Below, in pieces: positions 1 to 9,254 of a stretch of DNA of 64,000 nucleotides (its first letter is position 1; each line of letters begins with the position of its first letter). Source of the DNA: Mesorhizobium sangaii. Its GTDB lineage: Bacteria > Pseudomonadota > Alphaproteobacteria > Rhizobiales > Rhizobiaceae. The position numbers and the translations under genes were made by a program. Location of the stretch: the NCBI RefSeq assembly GCF_014207355.1, contig NZ_JACHEF010000001.1:372001-436000 (forward strand), read 5' to 3'. The notes below the pieces were generated by a model. It was not told where the DNA came from, did not search any database, and worked only from the letters and a program-made list of their open reading frames with translations.

Positions 1-91
1 CGGCGTCGACCAGGCGGCGTGCGACAGTCTCACCGTGGAAAGATCCGATGCGGCCGGCACCGATGAGACCGACATTGACGGGTTTGGGCAT
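1..91 (-). CDS. Gfo/Idh/MocA-family oxidoreductase, N-terminal fragment
   Basis: The first 30 codons of a minus-strand gene lie here and the rest is beyond the left edge. The start reads MPKPVNVGLIGAGRIGSFHG, a Rossmann dinucleotide-binding motif (GxGxxG) right at the N-terminus, typical of NAD(P)-dependent inositol/sugar dehydrogenases of the Gfo/Idh/MocA family. The ATG is at 91-89. It is the last visible gene of a minus-strand operon that begins with a sugar ABC importer, so a role in oxidising the imported sugar or inositol is likely (inference). The substrate cannot be judged from this fragment. Confidence 0.8.
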   Translation of the reverse strand, partial: MPKPVNVGLIGAGRIGSFHGETVARRLVDA

Positions 92-123
92 TCGAGAGGT
101 CCTATGAATGGGTTGGTGGTAAA

Positions 124-918
124 TCAGATGGTGAAGGCGTCGCGGAAGGCTCCCAGCGCGGCTTCGGGATCGCCGGCGGCCCACGCTTCCATGCCGACGG
201 GGCCGGAATAGCCAATGGCCTTCAGGGCCGTGGCAATCCCGCGCCAGTTGATCTCGCCAGTACCCGGTTCGCAGCGACCCGGAACGTCCGCTACCTGGAT
301 CTCGCCGATCCACGGCAGGCACTTGCGGCAAAGCTCAATCAGGTTCCCCTCGCCGATCTGGGCGTGGTAGAGATCGAGGTTCAGGCGCAGCCGCGGGTGG
401 TTGACGTTCGAAACCAGGGCCAGCGTGTCCTCAGCGCGCCCGAAGGGCACACCTGGATGGTCGACCGGCAGGTTGAGGTTCTCGAGCGTGAAGGTGACCC
501 CTTCCTTCTCGGCCAGTTCGACGACGCGGCAGAGTGTGTCGCGCGCCTTCAGCCACATGGCACCGGTCACCACTTCGATGGGCTGGACGGGGAGGCCCCT
601 GTCCCCCAGACCGGTACCGTGAAGGTTGAGGCGCTGCACACCGAGCCGCTTGCCGACCTGCGCAGTCTCGCGGGCCGTTCTGATCAGTTCGGCCGCGCCT
701 TCGTCGTCGGTCAGACGGCCGGCAAGGTAGCCGTTCATGATCGTGAAGGTCGCGCCAGTTGCTTCCAGCTTATTGAGGTCGTGCTCCGGCCAATTCCAGA
801 GACCGACACCAAAGCCCATCTCCTTCAGGCGCGAGGCGCGCCAATCGATCGGCTTGTCGCGCCACAGCATCTCGGCGCAGGCTGCGAGGGGGAAAGGAGA
901 GGTTGTGGATCCACTCAT
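124..918 (-). CDS. TIM-barrel sugar isomerase, hydroxypyruvate-isomerase-like
   Basis: A 264-residue AP-endonuclease-2/xylose-isomerase-type TIM barrel. The C-terminal part contains ADVPGRCEPGTGEINW, a signature shared with hydroxypyruvate isomerases (Hyi), and the middle has LENLN and LDLYHAQ, the usual metal-binding Glu and Asp/His positions. A longer reading frame starts 21 codons upstream, but that extension is arginine-rich and lacks family similarity, so I chose the ATG at 918 (MSGSTTSPFP). It sits 78 nt after the ABC ATPase and 32 nt before the Gfo/Idh gene on the same strand, so it is probably co-transcribed. Paralogues act on several keto-sugars, so substrate identity is open. Confidence 0.8.
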   Translation of the reverse strand: MSGSTTSPFPLAACAEMLWRDKPIDWRASRLKEMGFGVGLWNWPEHDLNKLEATGATFTIMNGYLAGRLTDDEGAAELIRTARETAQVGKRLGVQRLNLHGTGLGDRGLPVQPIEVVTGAMWLKARDTLCRVVELAEKEGVTFTLENLNLPVDHPGVPFGRAEDTLALVSNVNHPRLRLNLDLYHAQIGEGNLIELCRKCLPWIGEIQVADVPGRCEPGTGEINWRGIATALKAIGYSGPVGMEAWAAGDPEAALGAFRDAFTI

Positions 919-996
919 TGGCGGTTCTCGTATTCTGGGTATGACGACGGGTGGTGCGGCGCGATTGCGCCGCACCGACATGTGAAAAGCTCTCGA

Positions 997-1785
997 TCAG
1001 ATCGTTCCGCCGAGTTCCTCTGAGAGCGACTGCAGCTCCTTGCCGCCTGCCATCAGGTTCTGGAGCTCGTCGATGCCGATCTGATCTTTCCTATAAGTGC
1101 CGAGCGTCTTGCCGCGATTGAGCACCGTGAAGCGGTCGCCGACGGCATAGGCGTGACGGACATTGTGGGTGATGAAGATCACGCCGAGACCCTTGTTGCG
1201 GACCTGGCCGATGTACTTCAGCACCATGGAGGTCTGGGCAACGCCAAGAGCGGACGTCGGCTCGTCCAGGATGAGGACCTTGGCGCCGAAATAAACCGCG
1301 CGGGCGATCGCAACACACTGACGCTCGCCGCCTGAAAGCGTTCCAACGGCCTGCTGAGGGTCACGCACGTCGATGCCGATCCTGTGCATCTCGTCCCGTG
1401 TGATGTTGTCGGCGTGCTCCATATCCATGCGTTTGAAAGGTCCGAAACCGACCACGGGCTCGCGTCCCATGAAGAAGTTGCGGGTCACCGACATCAGCGG
1501 GATCATGGCAAGATCCTGATACACGGTGGCGATGCCGGCATCGAGGGCATCGCGCGGTCCCGAGAACAGGCGCGGCTGGCCTTCGACCAGGAATTGTCCG
1601 GACGTCGGCTTGTGCACGCCGGCGAGCGTGTTGATCAGCGTCGACTTGCCAGCGCCGTTGTCCCCCAATAGGCAAAGCACTTCGTTCGCATTGACGCTCA
1701 TCGACACACCGTTGAGCGCAATGACCGAACCGAAATGCTTGACGATGTCTTTGACCTCGATGAGGGGCGTTTGGGACGTGGCCAT
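997..1785 (-). CDS. Sugar ABC transporter ATP-binding protein (FrcA type)
   Basis: A 262-residue single ABC domain. Walker A is GDNGAGKST (about residues 41-49), the signature is LSGGERQ, and Walker B is [12 protein letters not shown] followed by the switch HN. Most ribose/xylose importers use a duplicated ATPase of about 500 residues. A single-domain ATPase paired with an RbsC-like permease is the arrangement of the rhizobial FrcBCA fructose importer. The upstream in-frame extension (64 codons) is dropped because ATG 1785 shares one base with the permease stop (TGATG), indicating translational coupling. It energises import through the neighbouring permease. Confidence 0.9.
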   Translation of the reverse strand: MATSQTPLIEVKDIVKHFGSVIALNGVSMSVNANEVLCLLGDNGAGKSTLINTLAGVHKPTSGQFLVEGQPRLFSGPRDALDAGIATVYQDLAMIPLMSVTRNFFMGREPVVGFGPFKRMDMEHADNITRDEMHRIGIDVRDPQQAVGTLSGGERQCVAIARAVYFGAKVLILDEPTSALGVAQTSMVLKYIGQVRNKGLGVIFITHNVRHAYAVGDRFTVLNRGKTLGTYRKDQIGIDELQNLMAGGKELQSLSEELGGTI

Positions 1786-2888
1786 CAGCGTTCTCCCGTT
1801 ACGCGCTTGCGAATGACATTGTTGAAAATCACCGCGACCAGCAGCATGCCGCCGAGAAAGACGAGGTACCAATCCTGGTCGATCGAGGTGTAGGTCAGTC
1901 CGATCAGAACCATGCCGAACACGATCGATCCGAAGAAGGCGCCGATTGCCGAGCCATAGCCGCCGGTCAGCAGGCACCCGCCGATGACGGCAGCGATGAT
2001 CGCCTCGAACTCCTTCTGGAAGCCGCGGCGGGCGTCGGTCGAACCGGCATCCAGAACAGTGAGAATGGCAACCAGAGTGGCGCAGAGCGCGGTGATTACG
2101 AAGAGCGTTGTCTTTACCCTTGCGACCGGCACGGCCGATTTGCGAGCAGCGCGGGGGTCACCGCCGGCGGCGAAAATCCAGTTGCCAAAGCGCGTCCGCA
2201 GCAGAACCCATGTTGCAAGAAGGGCGATCGCGATGAACCACAGGATCTCGACGGGAATGCCCGGCACCTTTGGAGCGCCGCTGGGGAATGCATCGATGAT
2301 GCCCTTCGAGGCCAGCCATGAAAACAGACCAGAAAAAGCGTCTCCCGAGAAGAACGGCGCAAGCGGGCTGCCGGCGACTGCCTCCTTCATGCCGCGAAGC
2401 TGGGTGGAACCGCCGCTCGCCCATTTTAGGCCGACCAGGGTCAGCCCGCGCAGGATGAACAGAAACGCCAGCGTGACGATGAAGGACGGCAGGCCGGTGC
2501 GGATCGTGATCTGCGCGTTGGTGACGCCGATGAAGACGGCGAAGGCGACGGCAACCAGGATCGCAACGCTGAGCGGCACATGCCAAACGACGAGCGCGGT
2601 GCCGAAGACCAGCCCGGCAAAAGCCACCATCGATCCGATCGAGAGATCAAATTCGCCGCCGATCATCAGTAAAGCCGCGCCGGTGGCAAGAATGCCGAGT
2701 TGGGCGGCCGGTGCCATGAAATTCATGATGCCGGCGAGCGTGAACATCGCCGGATTCGCGGTGAAAAAGAAGAAGATTGATACGAGCACCAGGCCCGCAA
2801 CGGCGCCGAGTTCGGGTCGCCGCAGAAGCGCGGTCATCGTGGAGACCTTCTTCAGCCGCTCATCGGAATGAGATGTGGTCGCAGTCAT
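1785..2888 (-). CDS. Sugar ABC transporter permease (FrcC/RbsC type)
   Basis: A 367-residue hydrophobic protein of the BPD_transp_2 family. It has many transmembrane segments, the [12 protein letters not shown] motif of RbsC-like permeases, and a conserved C-terminal [17 protein letters not shown] stretch. A loop of about 70 residues in the middle is characteristic of the longer FrcC/XylH-like members. The start at 2888 follows a strong GGGAGGAAAG ribosome-binding site; the 36-codon upstream extension has no support. It overlaps the ATPase gene by one base and follows the binding-protein gene by 107 nt. Confidence 0.9.
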   Translation of the reverse strand: MTATTSHSDERLKKVSTMTALLRRPELGAVAGLVLVSIFFFFTANPAMFTLAGIMNFMAPAAQLGILATGAALLMIGGEFDLSIGSMVAFAGLVFGTALVVWHVPLSVAILVAVAFAVFIGVTNAQITIRTGLPSFIVTLAFLFILRGLTLVGLKWASGGSTQLRGMKEAVAGSPLAPFFSGDAFSGLFSWLASKGIIDAFPSGAPKVPGIPVEILWFIAIALLATWVLLRTRFGNWIFAAGGDPRAARKSAVPVARVKTTLFVITALCATLVAILTVLDAGSTDARRGFQKEFEAIIAAVIGGCLLTGGYGSAIGAFFGSIVFGMVLIGLTYTSIDQDWYLVFLGGMLLVAVIFNNVIRKRVTGER

Positions 2889-2995
2889 TATTCTTTCCTC
2901 CCGATTTTGGTCCAGATGCCAATCTGGCGGACGTGGTCCGCCTTCCGGCACTTGCAAAGGTGGCCCCCGCCGAAGCGAGGGCCGGCAGCTTCGCA

Positions 2996-3946
2996 TTAGC
3001 GGATGCCTTGGGAGGATTTCTCGATGACGGAAGCGGCCGTGTCCTTCTCGACGAAGCTCGGACCGGAGGGCACATTGCCAGCGGGGATCGTACCGTAGCG
3101 GGCATAGAGCGCGAGGAACGTCACCGGCAGATAGCCTTGCAGGTAGGGCTGCTGATCGACCGCGAACAAAGCCTTGCCGTCGGCAACCGCCTTCAGGAAG
3201 CCCGCCGACAGGTCATAGGAGGCAACCTTCACCTTGTCGCCGACGCCCATCTTCTCGACGACTGCGACCGCACGCTCGCCGACGAGCGGGGCCGAGAGAC
3301 CGAGCACCACGTCGATCGACGGATCGGATGTGAGCGCGGCCTGGATCTTCGCTTCGATTTCGGCCGGATCGGCCGTTGTCGGCAGCACGGTCACCTTGCC
3401 GCCCTCAAAACCCTTTTCGGTGCCGGCGCAACGCTGGTCGAGAGCGGCATTGCCCACTTCCTGGTTGACGCAGAGAACGTGCTTCAGGCCGAGGGATTTC
3501 AATTTCTCGCCGACCTTGATGCCCGCTGGGCCTTCGTCCTGGCCAACATGCAGCTTGATGCCGAGCTTCACTGCCGCCGAGATGCCTGAATTCATCGAAA
3601 TCACCGGAATGCCGGCCGCGACAGCCTTCTCGATTGCCGGACCGAGCGCATCCGGGTCAGGGTCCGAGATGACGATGCCGGCAGGCTTCTGATTAGCGGC
3701 AGCCTCGATCAGTTGGCCCATTGCCACCATGTCGAAGGTTTCCGGAGCGCGATAGTCGACTTTGACATTGCTGTCCTTCCCGGCCTGCATCATCCCGTTC
3801 TTCACGATGGACCAGAATGGATCTGACGCCTGTCCGTGGGTGACCGCGATAATGGAAATATCCTCAGCTCGGGCGCTGATGGCCACTGAAGCTGCTGCAC
3901 CGAGGATGACGGCACCGACTGCGAGTCTCTTTAGAATGGATTTCAT
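2996..3946 (-). CDS. Periplasmic sugar-binding protein (RbsB/FrcB-like)
   Basis: 316 residues with a clear Sec signal peptide (MKSILKRLAVGAVILGAAAS, cleavage probably after ARA near residue 27). The mature part is a peripla_BP_4-type fold: ISIIAVTHGQASDPFW at the start, then VISDPDP and VISMNSG. It captures the substrate for the permease/ATPase pair downstream. An AGGAGGAG site lies just before the ATG. It is the first gene of the minus-strand operon, divergent from a LacI regulator. Linkage to IolE-like and Gfo/Idh-like genes suggests an inositol, fructose or related polyol ligand, which is inference. Confidence 0.9.
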   Translation of the reverse strand: MKSILKRLAVGAVILGAAASVAISARAEDISIIAVTHGQASDPFWSIVKNGMMQAGKDSNVKVDYRAPETFDMVAMGQLIEAAANQKPAGIVISDPDPDALGPAIEKAVAAGIPVISMNSGISAAVKLGIKLHVGQDEGPAGIKVGEKLKSLGLKHVLCVNQEVGNAALDQRCAGTEKGFEGGKVTVLPTTADPAEIEAKIQAALTSDPSIDVVLGLSAPLVGERAVAVVEKMGVGDKVKVASYDLSAGFLKAVADGKALFAVDQQPYLQGYLPVTFLALYARYGTIPAGNVPSGPSFVEKDTAASVIEKSSQGIR

Positions 3947-3995
3947 CTGCTCCTCCTAACGTTGCCGTCTCCTCCTGAGGCGGCAAAAAAGCGAA

Positions 3996-4041
3996 TGCTA
4001 CCGGGTGCAAAAGTGCTTGCTACCGGGTGCAAACGCGTGCA
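3996..4041. promoter_or_regulatory. Tandem repeat and imperfect palindrome in the divergent lacI/ABC promoter region
   Basis: The 16-base sequence TGCTACCGGGTGCAAA occurs twice, at 3996-4011 and 4018-4033, a 22-bp period (about two helical turns). It merges into an imperfect palindrome TGCAAACGCGTGCA (4028-4041) with the central CG typical of LacI-family operators. It lies between the divergent binding-protein gene and the LacI-family gene, so these are likely operator sites for that regulator. The assignment is by position and symmetry only. Confidence 0.5.
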
Positions 4042-4124
4042 TCATAGCTTTTGATACGCTAAAAGCAAGCGTTCATTTCACGGAATCAGAAAATGGAATG
4101 GACGTTTCATTTTGTGGAGGCTTC

Positions 4125-5120
4125 ATGAGAAGGCGGGCAACGGCGAAGAACGTGGCAGATGCGGCCGGCGTCTCAAAATGGACAGTGATCCGTGCGTTCA
4201 CGCCGGGCGCATCGATTACCGAGGAGAGCAAACGTAGGGTTCTGCAGGCTGCAGCGGCGCTTAACTACTCGCCGAACCTCCTCGCCCGCAGCTTGGCCAC
4301 CAATCTCACGCATCAGGTGGCGGTCTTCGTCGACGACTTTGCCAACCCTCAGAAGTTGCCCTTCCTGGAGACTTTGACCGATCGGCTGCAGGCTGAAGGG
4401 CTGGTCGCCATGCTGATCAACATCAACAATCACTTCGATCATGTGCGTGCCCTGCTCAACGCGGATCAGCGCCAAGTCGATGCCATCATCATGTTCGGCA
4501 CTGCTTTTCGCAGCGAAACGTTGAATGACAGGCGGCTGGGCCGGAGCATGCCGCCGATGTTCGTGCTGGCAAGGGACAGCCAGATCGATGGCGTGCCTGC
4601 CGTTGTCTGTGACGCCGAGCTGGCATTGAAGGAGATCGTCGATCATCTTTATGAAAAGGGATACCGGCGTCCGGGCTTCATGGCTGGGGCGCCGGCCCTC
4701 TCCACGGCGCTCAGGCGCCGGCATCATTTCATCGATTTCTGGAAACAGAAGGGTGTAGACGAGACCGCGGTGATATCGGCGGAAAGGTATAGCGCGCAGG
4801 CCGGAGCAGAATCCGTTCGCCACTATCTTCAGAATACGGACGCCAAGGATAGGGTCGACGTCCTCATGTGCGAGAACGACATCCTGGCCATCGGCGCGCT
4901 TGACGAAATCCGCGGGCAGTTTGGCTTGCGTGTGCCGCAGGACATGGCCGTCATCGGCTTCGACAATTACGAGCTAGGCGGAGCATCGGTCTATGGCCTT
5001 TCCACATACGAGCAGCCGAAGGACGAAATGGTTGAGGTTGTCATCGAGATGATAACCGGGCGGCTGCCCCCTGAGACTGTCACACTGCCGGGAAAGCTCA
5101 TCGTCAGGAATTCTGCCTGA
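4125..5120 (+). CDS. LacI-family transcriptional regulator
   Basis: 331 residues. The N-terminal helix-turn-helix reads TAKNVADAAGVSKWTVIRAF, followed by a hinge (LNYSPNLLARSLAT) and a periplasmic-binding-protein-like effector domain ending in IGFDNYELGG. The start is set at 4125 by an excellent GTGGAGG site 5 nt upstream and because the HTH begins right after it; a 40-codon upstream extension is rejected. It is divergent from the sugar ABC operon and upstream of the IolE-like gene, and probably represses both until the sugar ligand binds (inference). Confidence 0.9.
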   Translation: MRRRATAKNVADAAGVSKWTVIRAFTPGASITEESKRRVLQAAAALNYSPNLLARSLATNLTHQVAVFVDDFANPQKLPFLETLTDRLQAEGLVAMLININNHFDHVRALLNADQRQVDAIIMFGTAFRSETLNDRRLGRSMPPMFVLARDSQIDGVPAVVCDAELALKEIVDHLYEKGYRRPGFMAGAPALSTALRRRHHFIDFWKQKGVDETAVISAERYSAQAGAESVRHYLQNTDAKDRVDVLMCENDILAIGALDEIRGQFGLRVPQDMAVIGFDNYELGGASVYGLSTYEQPKDEMVEVVIEMITGRLPPETVTLPGKLIVRNSA

Positions 5121-5207
5121 GCCACTTCTCAGAGCCAAGCGGGGACGCGGCGAACGTTGTCCTGCCGAGGCCTCTCAGTTCCAATCGAACATTATGCAGG
5201 GAATGCA

Positions 5208-6131
5208 ATGACCCAGATTGATATCTTGCTGCCGCCCTACGTGCGACTAGCCGTCAGTCCGCTGTCCTGGGCGAACGACGTTCTTGAAGACCTTGGCGAG
5301 GATATACCGCTGGAAACCTGCCTGCGTGACGCCGCCGATGCTGGATATCATGGCGTGGAGCTCGGGGGAAAGTTTCCGCGAGATGCAAACACCCTGAGCC
5401 CGCTGCTTGCTAGCCATGGTCTCGCCCTGGCGTCCGGCTGGCATTCGGGAAAACTAGCTGAACATGGCGTTGGCGAAGAAATGGAAGCGGTCGCCAGCCA
5501 TGCCGGCCTCCTGCACGCGATGGATTGCAAAGTGATGGTTTACGGCGAGGTCGCGATGATGACGCCGGGATCGCCGCTCGATGTTCCGATGTCAAAGCGA
5601 GTAATCATGCCGAAGGCAGACATGGCTGCGTATGCTGCGCGGTTGACCGAGTTCGCGAAGCGTCTTGCCGAGGAGTACGATCTTAAACTTGCGTACCATC
5701 ATCATCTGATGATGGTTGCCGAGACATTCGACGAGATCTCGGGAATCTTCGACAAAGTGGGACCAGAGACAGGCTTGCTGCTCGACACCGGTCACGCCGT
5801 GGCAGCCGGCTTTGACTACGTCCGACTGATCGAGCGCTTTGGAGACCGTATCAACCATATCCACCTCAAGGATATCCGCAGGCCGGTTCTGCAAGAAGTC
5901 CGTACCGGCGATCTGAGCTTCAATGCCGGTGTGCGCAGGGGAGTTTTCACAGTGCCGGGAGATGGGATCGTAGACTTCTTCCCAATTGCCCGCTTTGTCA
6001 GGGATCAAGGCTATGGCGGGTGGCTCGTGGTCGAAGCCGAGCAGGACCCAGCGGTCGCCCCACCCCGTCTCGCTGTCGCACGAGCCTTTGAGCATATGTG
6101 CGATGTTTTCGCCGACCGACCAGATGCGTAG
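5208..6131 (+). CDS. iolE: IolE-like inosose dehydratase / sugar epimerase TIM barrel
   Basis: 307 residues. The N-terminal block SPLSWANDVLEDLG, then LETCLRDAADAGY and VELGGKFPRD, closely matches the IolE (2-keto-myo-inositol dehydratase) pattern. LLLDTGHAVAAG and INHIHLKDIR supply metal-binding residues. The frame is open 17 codons further upstream, but ATG 5208 is preceded by a modest AGGGA site and begins where family similarity begins. Together with the Gfo/Idh dehydrogenase at the left edge it suggests a myo-inositol-like pathway, although iolB/C/D are not in view. Related epimerases share this fold, so the exact substrate is uncertain. Confidence 0.75.
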   Translation: MTQIDILLPPYVRLAVSPLSWANDVLEDLGEDIPLETCLRDAADAGYHGVELGGKFPRDANTLSPLLASHGLALASGWHSGKLAEHGVGEEMEAVASHAGLLHAMDCKVMVYGEVAMMTPGSPLDVPMSKRVIMPKADMAAYAARLTEFAKRLAEEYDLKLAYHHHLMMVAETFDEISGIFDKVGPETGLLLDTGHAVAAGFDYVRLIERFGDRINHIHLKDIRRPVLQEVRTGDLSFNAGVRRGVFTVPGDGIVDFFPIARFVRDQGYGGWLVVEAEQDPAVAPPRLAVARAFEHMCDVFADRPDA

Positions 6132-6358
6132 TGGAGGTTCAGTGCTGGCGCTATCAGGACCTCTAGTGTAGTCGCAGGACAATGTCTGCTTTCAGGAAGC
6201 GGCCAAGCTGGTCCTAGGGTCGACATGCGGCGCATTGCGGCCGGGCTGCTTTTGGCCGGTAGCGGAACGACCGGTTTCACTAAAGATCTCTCGCAACCTG
6301 ACGCTGTCCAAGCCGTGGCCAGCGTCAGTGGACATTTCGGTGAAGAACAAAGAATTGG

Positions 6359-7258
6359 TCAGGTTGGCCGGGCGTTGATCCGCAGAGCGTCAATGACAGC
6401 GCGAAGGCCAGCCGAGAGATATTTGCGCGTGGGGTAGTAGAGGTAAAGCCAGTCCTCACTTACGATCCAGTCAGTAAGGCATGCGACCAACCGCCCGCTT
6501 TCTACGTAAGGGCGTGCCCGATCTTCCCAGACATAGGCGATGGCAATGCCGGCGAGCGCCGCTTCGATCATGAGTTCGTGGTCATGAAGAGCAAGCGGGC
6601 CCCGGACGTCGACATCGATGTCCTTGCCGCCTTTGGAAAAGGACCAAGGGTAGCTCACGCCGCTCGGATAAAGGTTGCGGATGCAGACATGCGCGGCGAG
6701 GTCAGCCGGGGATTCCGGAGCCGGGTGTCGCGTGAAATAGTCCGGCGAGCCGACCACGGTGAGGCGAAGGCGCGGATTGATCTTCACCGCGGTCATGCCG
6801 TCACGCAGGCTCTCCCCCAGCCGGATGCCGGCGTCGAATCCTTCATCGACGATGTCGACCAGCCTGTCCGTCGCAACAATTTCCAGTTCGAGGTTCGGGT
6901 TGGCATCGATGAGCGGCCCGATCACCGGCCCAAGCACGAAGGGCGCGATCGAATTGGGTGCGTTGATGCGCACCTTGCCGAAAGGCGTGTCACGGAACTG
7001 GTTGAGTGCGTCGAGAGCGGAGCCGATATCGCCGAAGGCCGGCGACAGCTGGGACAAGAGCATTGCGCCCGCATCGGTCAGCGAGACGCTCCGCGTTGTG
7101 CGGTTCAGCAGACGGATGCCGACGCGAGACTCCAGGTTCGACACGGCATGGCTGATCGCCGAGGCCGTGACCCCGCGTTCTTCGCTTGCACGGCGAAAGC
7201 TGCGGTGCCGTGCGACCGCGTCGAAAGCGGCAAGTTCAGACAGGTCGGTGGCGCGCAT
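6359..7258 (-). CDS. LysR-family transcriptional regulator
   Basis: 299 residues. A winged HTH (about residues 7-65: LAAFDAVARHRSFRRAS, ASAISHAVSNLE, LLNRTTRSVSLTDAG) is followed by a LysR substrate domain with the HDHELMIEAALAGIAIAY stretch usual in the short-chain-dehydrogenase-linked subgroup. It is divergent from the GlcG/HbpS-like gene and the SDR cluster to its right, whose transcription it probably controls. A short inverted repeat lies 10-22 nt from its start. Confidence 0.9.
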   Translation of the reverse strand: MRATDLSELAAFDAVARHRSFRRASEERGVTASAISHAVSNLESRVGIRLLNRTTRSVSLTDAGAMLLSQLSPAFGDIGSALDALNQFRDTPFGKVRINAPNSIAPFVLGPVIGPLIDANPNLELEIVATDRLVDIVDEGFDAGIRLGESLRDGMTAVKINPRLRLTVVGSPDYFTRHPAPESPADLAAHVCIRNLYPSGVSYPWSFSKGGKDIDVDVRGPLALHDHELMIEAALAGIAIAYVWEDRARPYVESGRLVACLTDWIVSEDWLYLYYPTRKYLSAGLRAVIDALRINARPT

Positions 7259-7268
7259 TGATGATTCT

Positions 7269-7280
7269 CATTCAGGAATG
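7269..7280. promoter_or_regulatory. Possible LysR operator
   Basis: CATTCAGGAATG has 5-bp arms (CATTC/GAATG) around two bases, in the 105-nt divergent gap between the LysR gene and the GlcG/HbpS-like gene. LysR proteins normally bind interrupted dyads in such gaps. The site is short and could be chance. Confidence 0.3.
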
Positions 7281-7363
7281 ATGCGAAGAGTATCTCGCTA
7301 ATCGCCGCGAACGAAAAGACGCAATGTCCTCCTGTCAGCCGAGAGTTCCGGCAGGAGAACGCC

Positions 7364-7767
7364 ATGTCACTCACCATCGAACGCGCCTTTGCAGCCATCG
7401 TAGCCGGTACCGCGCATGCCACGACGATAGGCGTTGCCGCCAATCTTGCCGTGCTCGACGCGGCCGCGCATCTAAAAGCATTTGCCCGGATGGATGGCGC
7501 CGTCCTCGGCAGCATCGAGGTGGCGATCGGCAAGGCCCGCACCTCGGCGCTCTTCCAGATGAGCAGCGCGGCAGTCTGGGACTACTGCAGCCGGGGGCTG
7601 CTGCTCCCAATCTCGATGCCAGCAACGGCGGACTGATGCCCTTTCCCGGCGGACTTCCGATCTTCGACCGCGACGGCAACCTAGTGGGGGCAATCGGCGT
7701 CTCGGGCGGCGCTCCGTCGCAGGACCTCGAGATCGCGCAAGCCGGGCTCGCCGCCCTCGGCAACTGA
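7364..7767 (+). pseudogene. GlcG/HbpS (DUF336) family protein, interrupted by a frameshift
   Basis: The gene starts at 7364 after AGGAG and encodes a GlcG/HbpS-type protein through ...AHLKAFARMDGAVLGS and ...MSSAAVWDYC, then stops early at 7636 in that frame. The family's C-terminal half (PGAAAPNLDASNGG, PFPGGLPIFDRDGN, GAIGVSGG) continues at once in another frame from about 7588 and ends with TGA at 7765-7767. One extra C near 7587 (tactgc-c-agccg) would restore an uninterrupted protein of about 134 residues. This is a true single-base deletion or a homopolymer read error. The family binds haem or acts as a small accessory protein. It is the first gene of the SDR cluster. Confidence 0.75.
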
Positions 7768-7805
7768 ACGTCTCATTCCCTTTCACCCAAGCCAGGAGAT
7801 CACTC

Positions 7806-8609
7806 ATGACCAAGACAATCCTGATAACGGGAGCCGGCTCTGGCTTCGCCGAAGCCGCAGCAATCGGCATGGCGCAGCTCGGCCACACCATCATCGCCAC
7901 CGCGCAGATATCGCCGCAGGTCGCGGCTCTGCGCACAATGGCTGCCGAACTCGGCCTCGACAATCTGCGCGTCGAAAAGCTCGACCTCGCGGACCCTTAC
8001 GACATGGCCTTCATCGAGACCTTCGACATCGACGTGCTCTGGAACAACGCCGGTTACGGCGAGAGCGGCCCGGTCAGCGAGATTCCGCTCGACCTCGTGC
8101 GCAGGAACTATGAGATCAACGTCTTCAAGCCGCTCGAACTGACCCAGGCCTTCATCCGGAAATGGATCGCCCAAGGCAAGAAGGCCAAGATCGTTTTCAC
8201 GTCCTCGATGGGCGGGCTGTTCACCCCGGCCGGCTGGGGCACCTACGTCTCGACCAAGCACGCCTTGGAATCGATCTCGGAGGCTATCGCACAGGAAGTC
8301 GCGCCGTTCGGCATCAAGGTCCAGACCATCAACCCCGGCGCGTACTACACCGGCTTCAACGAGACCATGGCTGATACTGCGTTTCGCTGGCTCGACGCAG
8401 ACAGGAACTTCACCAAGCCCGCCGAGCTACGCGCAACCTTCGATGCGCTGCTGGCCTCGCCCATTGGCCATCTCGATCCGCAAGAAATGATCGACCGGAT
8501 GATCGCGATCGTGCCGGCGGAGATCGGCAAGGTCCGAAACGTCTTCCCGAAAGCGGTCGAGGACATGCTGAAGCAGGCGCAGGCCGACGCCTGGTCGGCC
8601 GAAATCTGA
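7806..8609 (+). CDS. Short-chain dehydrogenase/reductase
   Basis: 267 residues with a classical SDR layout. The glycine-rich coenzyme motif TGAGSGF is at residues 8-14, then NNAGYG, the active-site serine region FTSSMGG, and catalytic YVSTK. The Asp of the LDLADPYD stretch suits NAD(P) binding. AGGAG lies 6 nt before the ATG, and the gene begins 38 nt after the GlcG-like gene, so the two are probably co-transcribed. Substrate not predictable. Confidence 0.88.
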   Translation: MTKTILITGAGSGFAEAAAIGMAQLGHTIIATAQISPQVAALRTMAAELGLDNLRVEKLDLADPYDMAFIETFDIDVLWNNAGYGESGPVSEIPLDLVRRNYEINVFKPLELTQAFIRKWIAQGKKAKIVFTSSMGGLFTPAGWGTYVSTKHALESISEAIAQEVAPFGIKVQTINPGAYYTGFNETMADTAFRWLDADRNFTKPAELRATFDALLASPIGHLDPQEMIDRMIAIVPAEIGKVRNVFPKAVEDMLKQAQADAWSAEI

Positions 8610-8664
8610 GGCCGGTGGGAGCTCGCTGACGTCGTCCACGCATCAAGCCAAGAGGAGAATTGCC

Positions 8665-9174
8665 ATGTCCACGAACACCTTCCCCCAGCGCGTCATTCGC
8701 GGTGGTTTGATCTTCGCAGCCGTCAGTTGCGCGGCCATTGCGCTGGCTCCCGCAGCAAACGCGCAAACACCCGAGCAGAACAAGGCGGCCGTGCAAGAAA
8801 AGTTCGACGCCTGGAGTGCCGGGACCGGCAACCCCTTCGAGCTTCTGGCTGACGACGCTCGATGGACAATCGAAGGAAACTCGGCCGCGTCGAAAGCCTA
8901 TCCGAGCAAGGAAGCCTTTCTCGCCAATGTCATCCGTCCGTTCAACGCGCGTATGACGGTTGGCCTGAAGCCGACCGTCCGCAGCATCACGGCTGAGGAT
9001 GACCGCGTCGTCATCCTGTTTGACGCACAGGGAACCGCGCGCGACGGGAAACCCTACGTGAACACCTACGCGTGGTTCTTCACCTTGCGGTCCGGATCGG
9101 TCGTCGAAGCCAGTGCCTTCTTCGATTCAATCGCCTTCAACGATCTTTGGTCCCGCGTCGAACCCGGCCAGTAG
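8665..9174 (+). CDS. Secreted SnoaL/NTF2-like protein
   Basis: 169 residues. An N-terminal Sec signal (hydrophobic IFAAVSCAAIALAP, probable cleavage after ANAQ near residue 34) is followed by an NTF2-like cone fold: VQEKFDAW, LADDARWTIEGN, then VVILFDAQGTARDGKPYVNTY and WFFTLRSG. Such domains are ketosteroid-isomerase-like and may be enzymes, binders or scaffolds. The signal peptide puts it in the periplasm, unlike its cytosolic SDR neighbours. GAGGAG precedes the ATG. It lies 55 nt after the SDR in the same direction. Confidence 0.8.
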   Translation: MSTNTFPQRVIRGGLIFAAVSCAAIALAPAANAQTPEQNKAAVQEKFDAWSAGTGNPFELLADDARWTIEGNSAASKAYPSKEAFLANVIRPFNARMTVGLKPTVRSITAEDDRVVILFDAQGTARDGKPYVNTYAWFFTLRSGSVVEASAFFDSIAFNDLWSRVEPGQ

Positions 9175-9254
9175 ACCGAACTCTTCTGCGTTTCGAAGCA
9201 AGCCCCCAGGCCGGCGCGAACCCGCCTGGTCGTCCGTTCACGAAAGGACATGCA

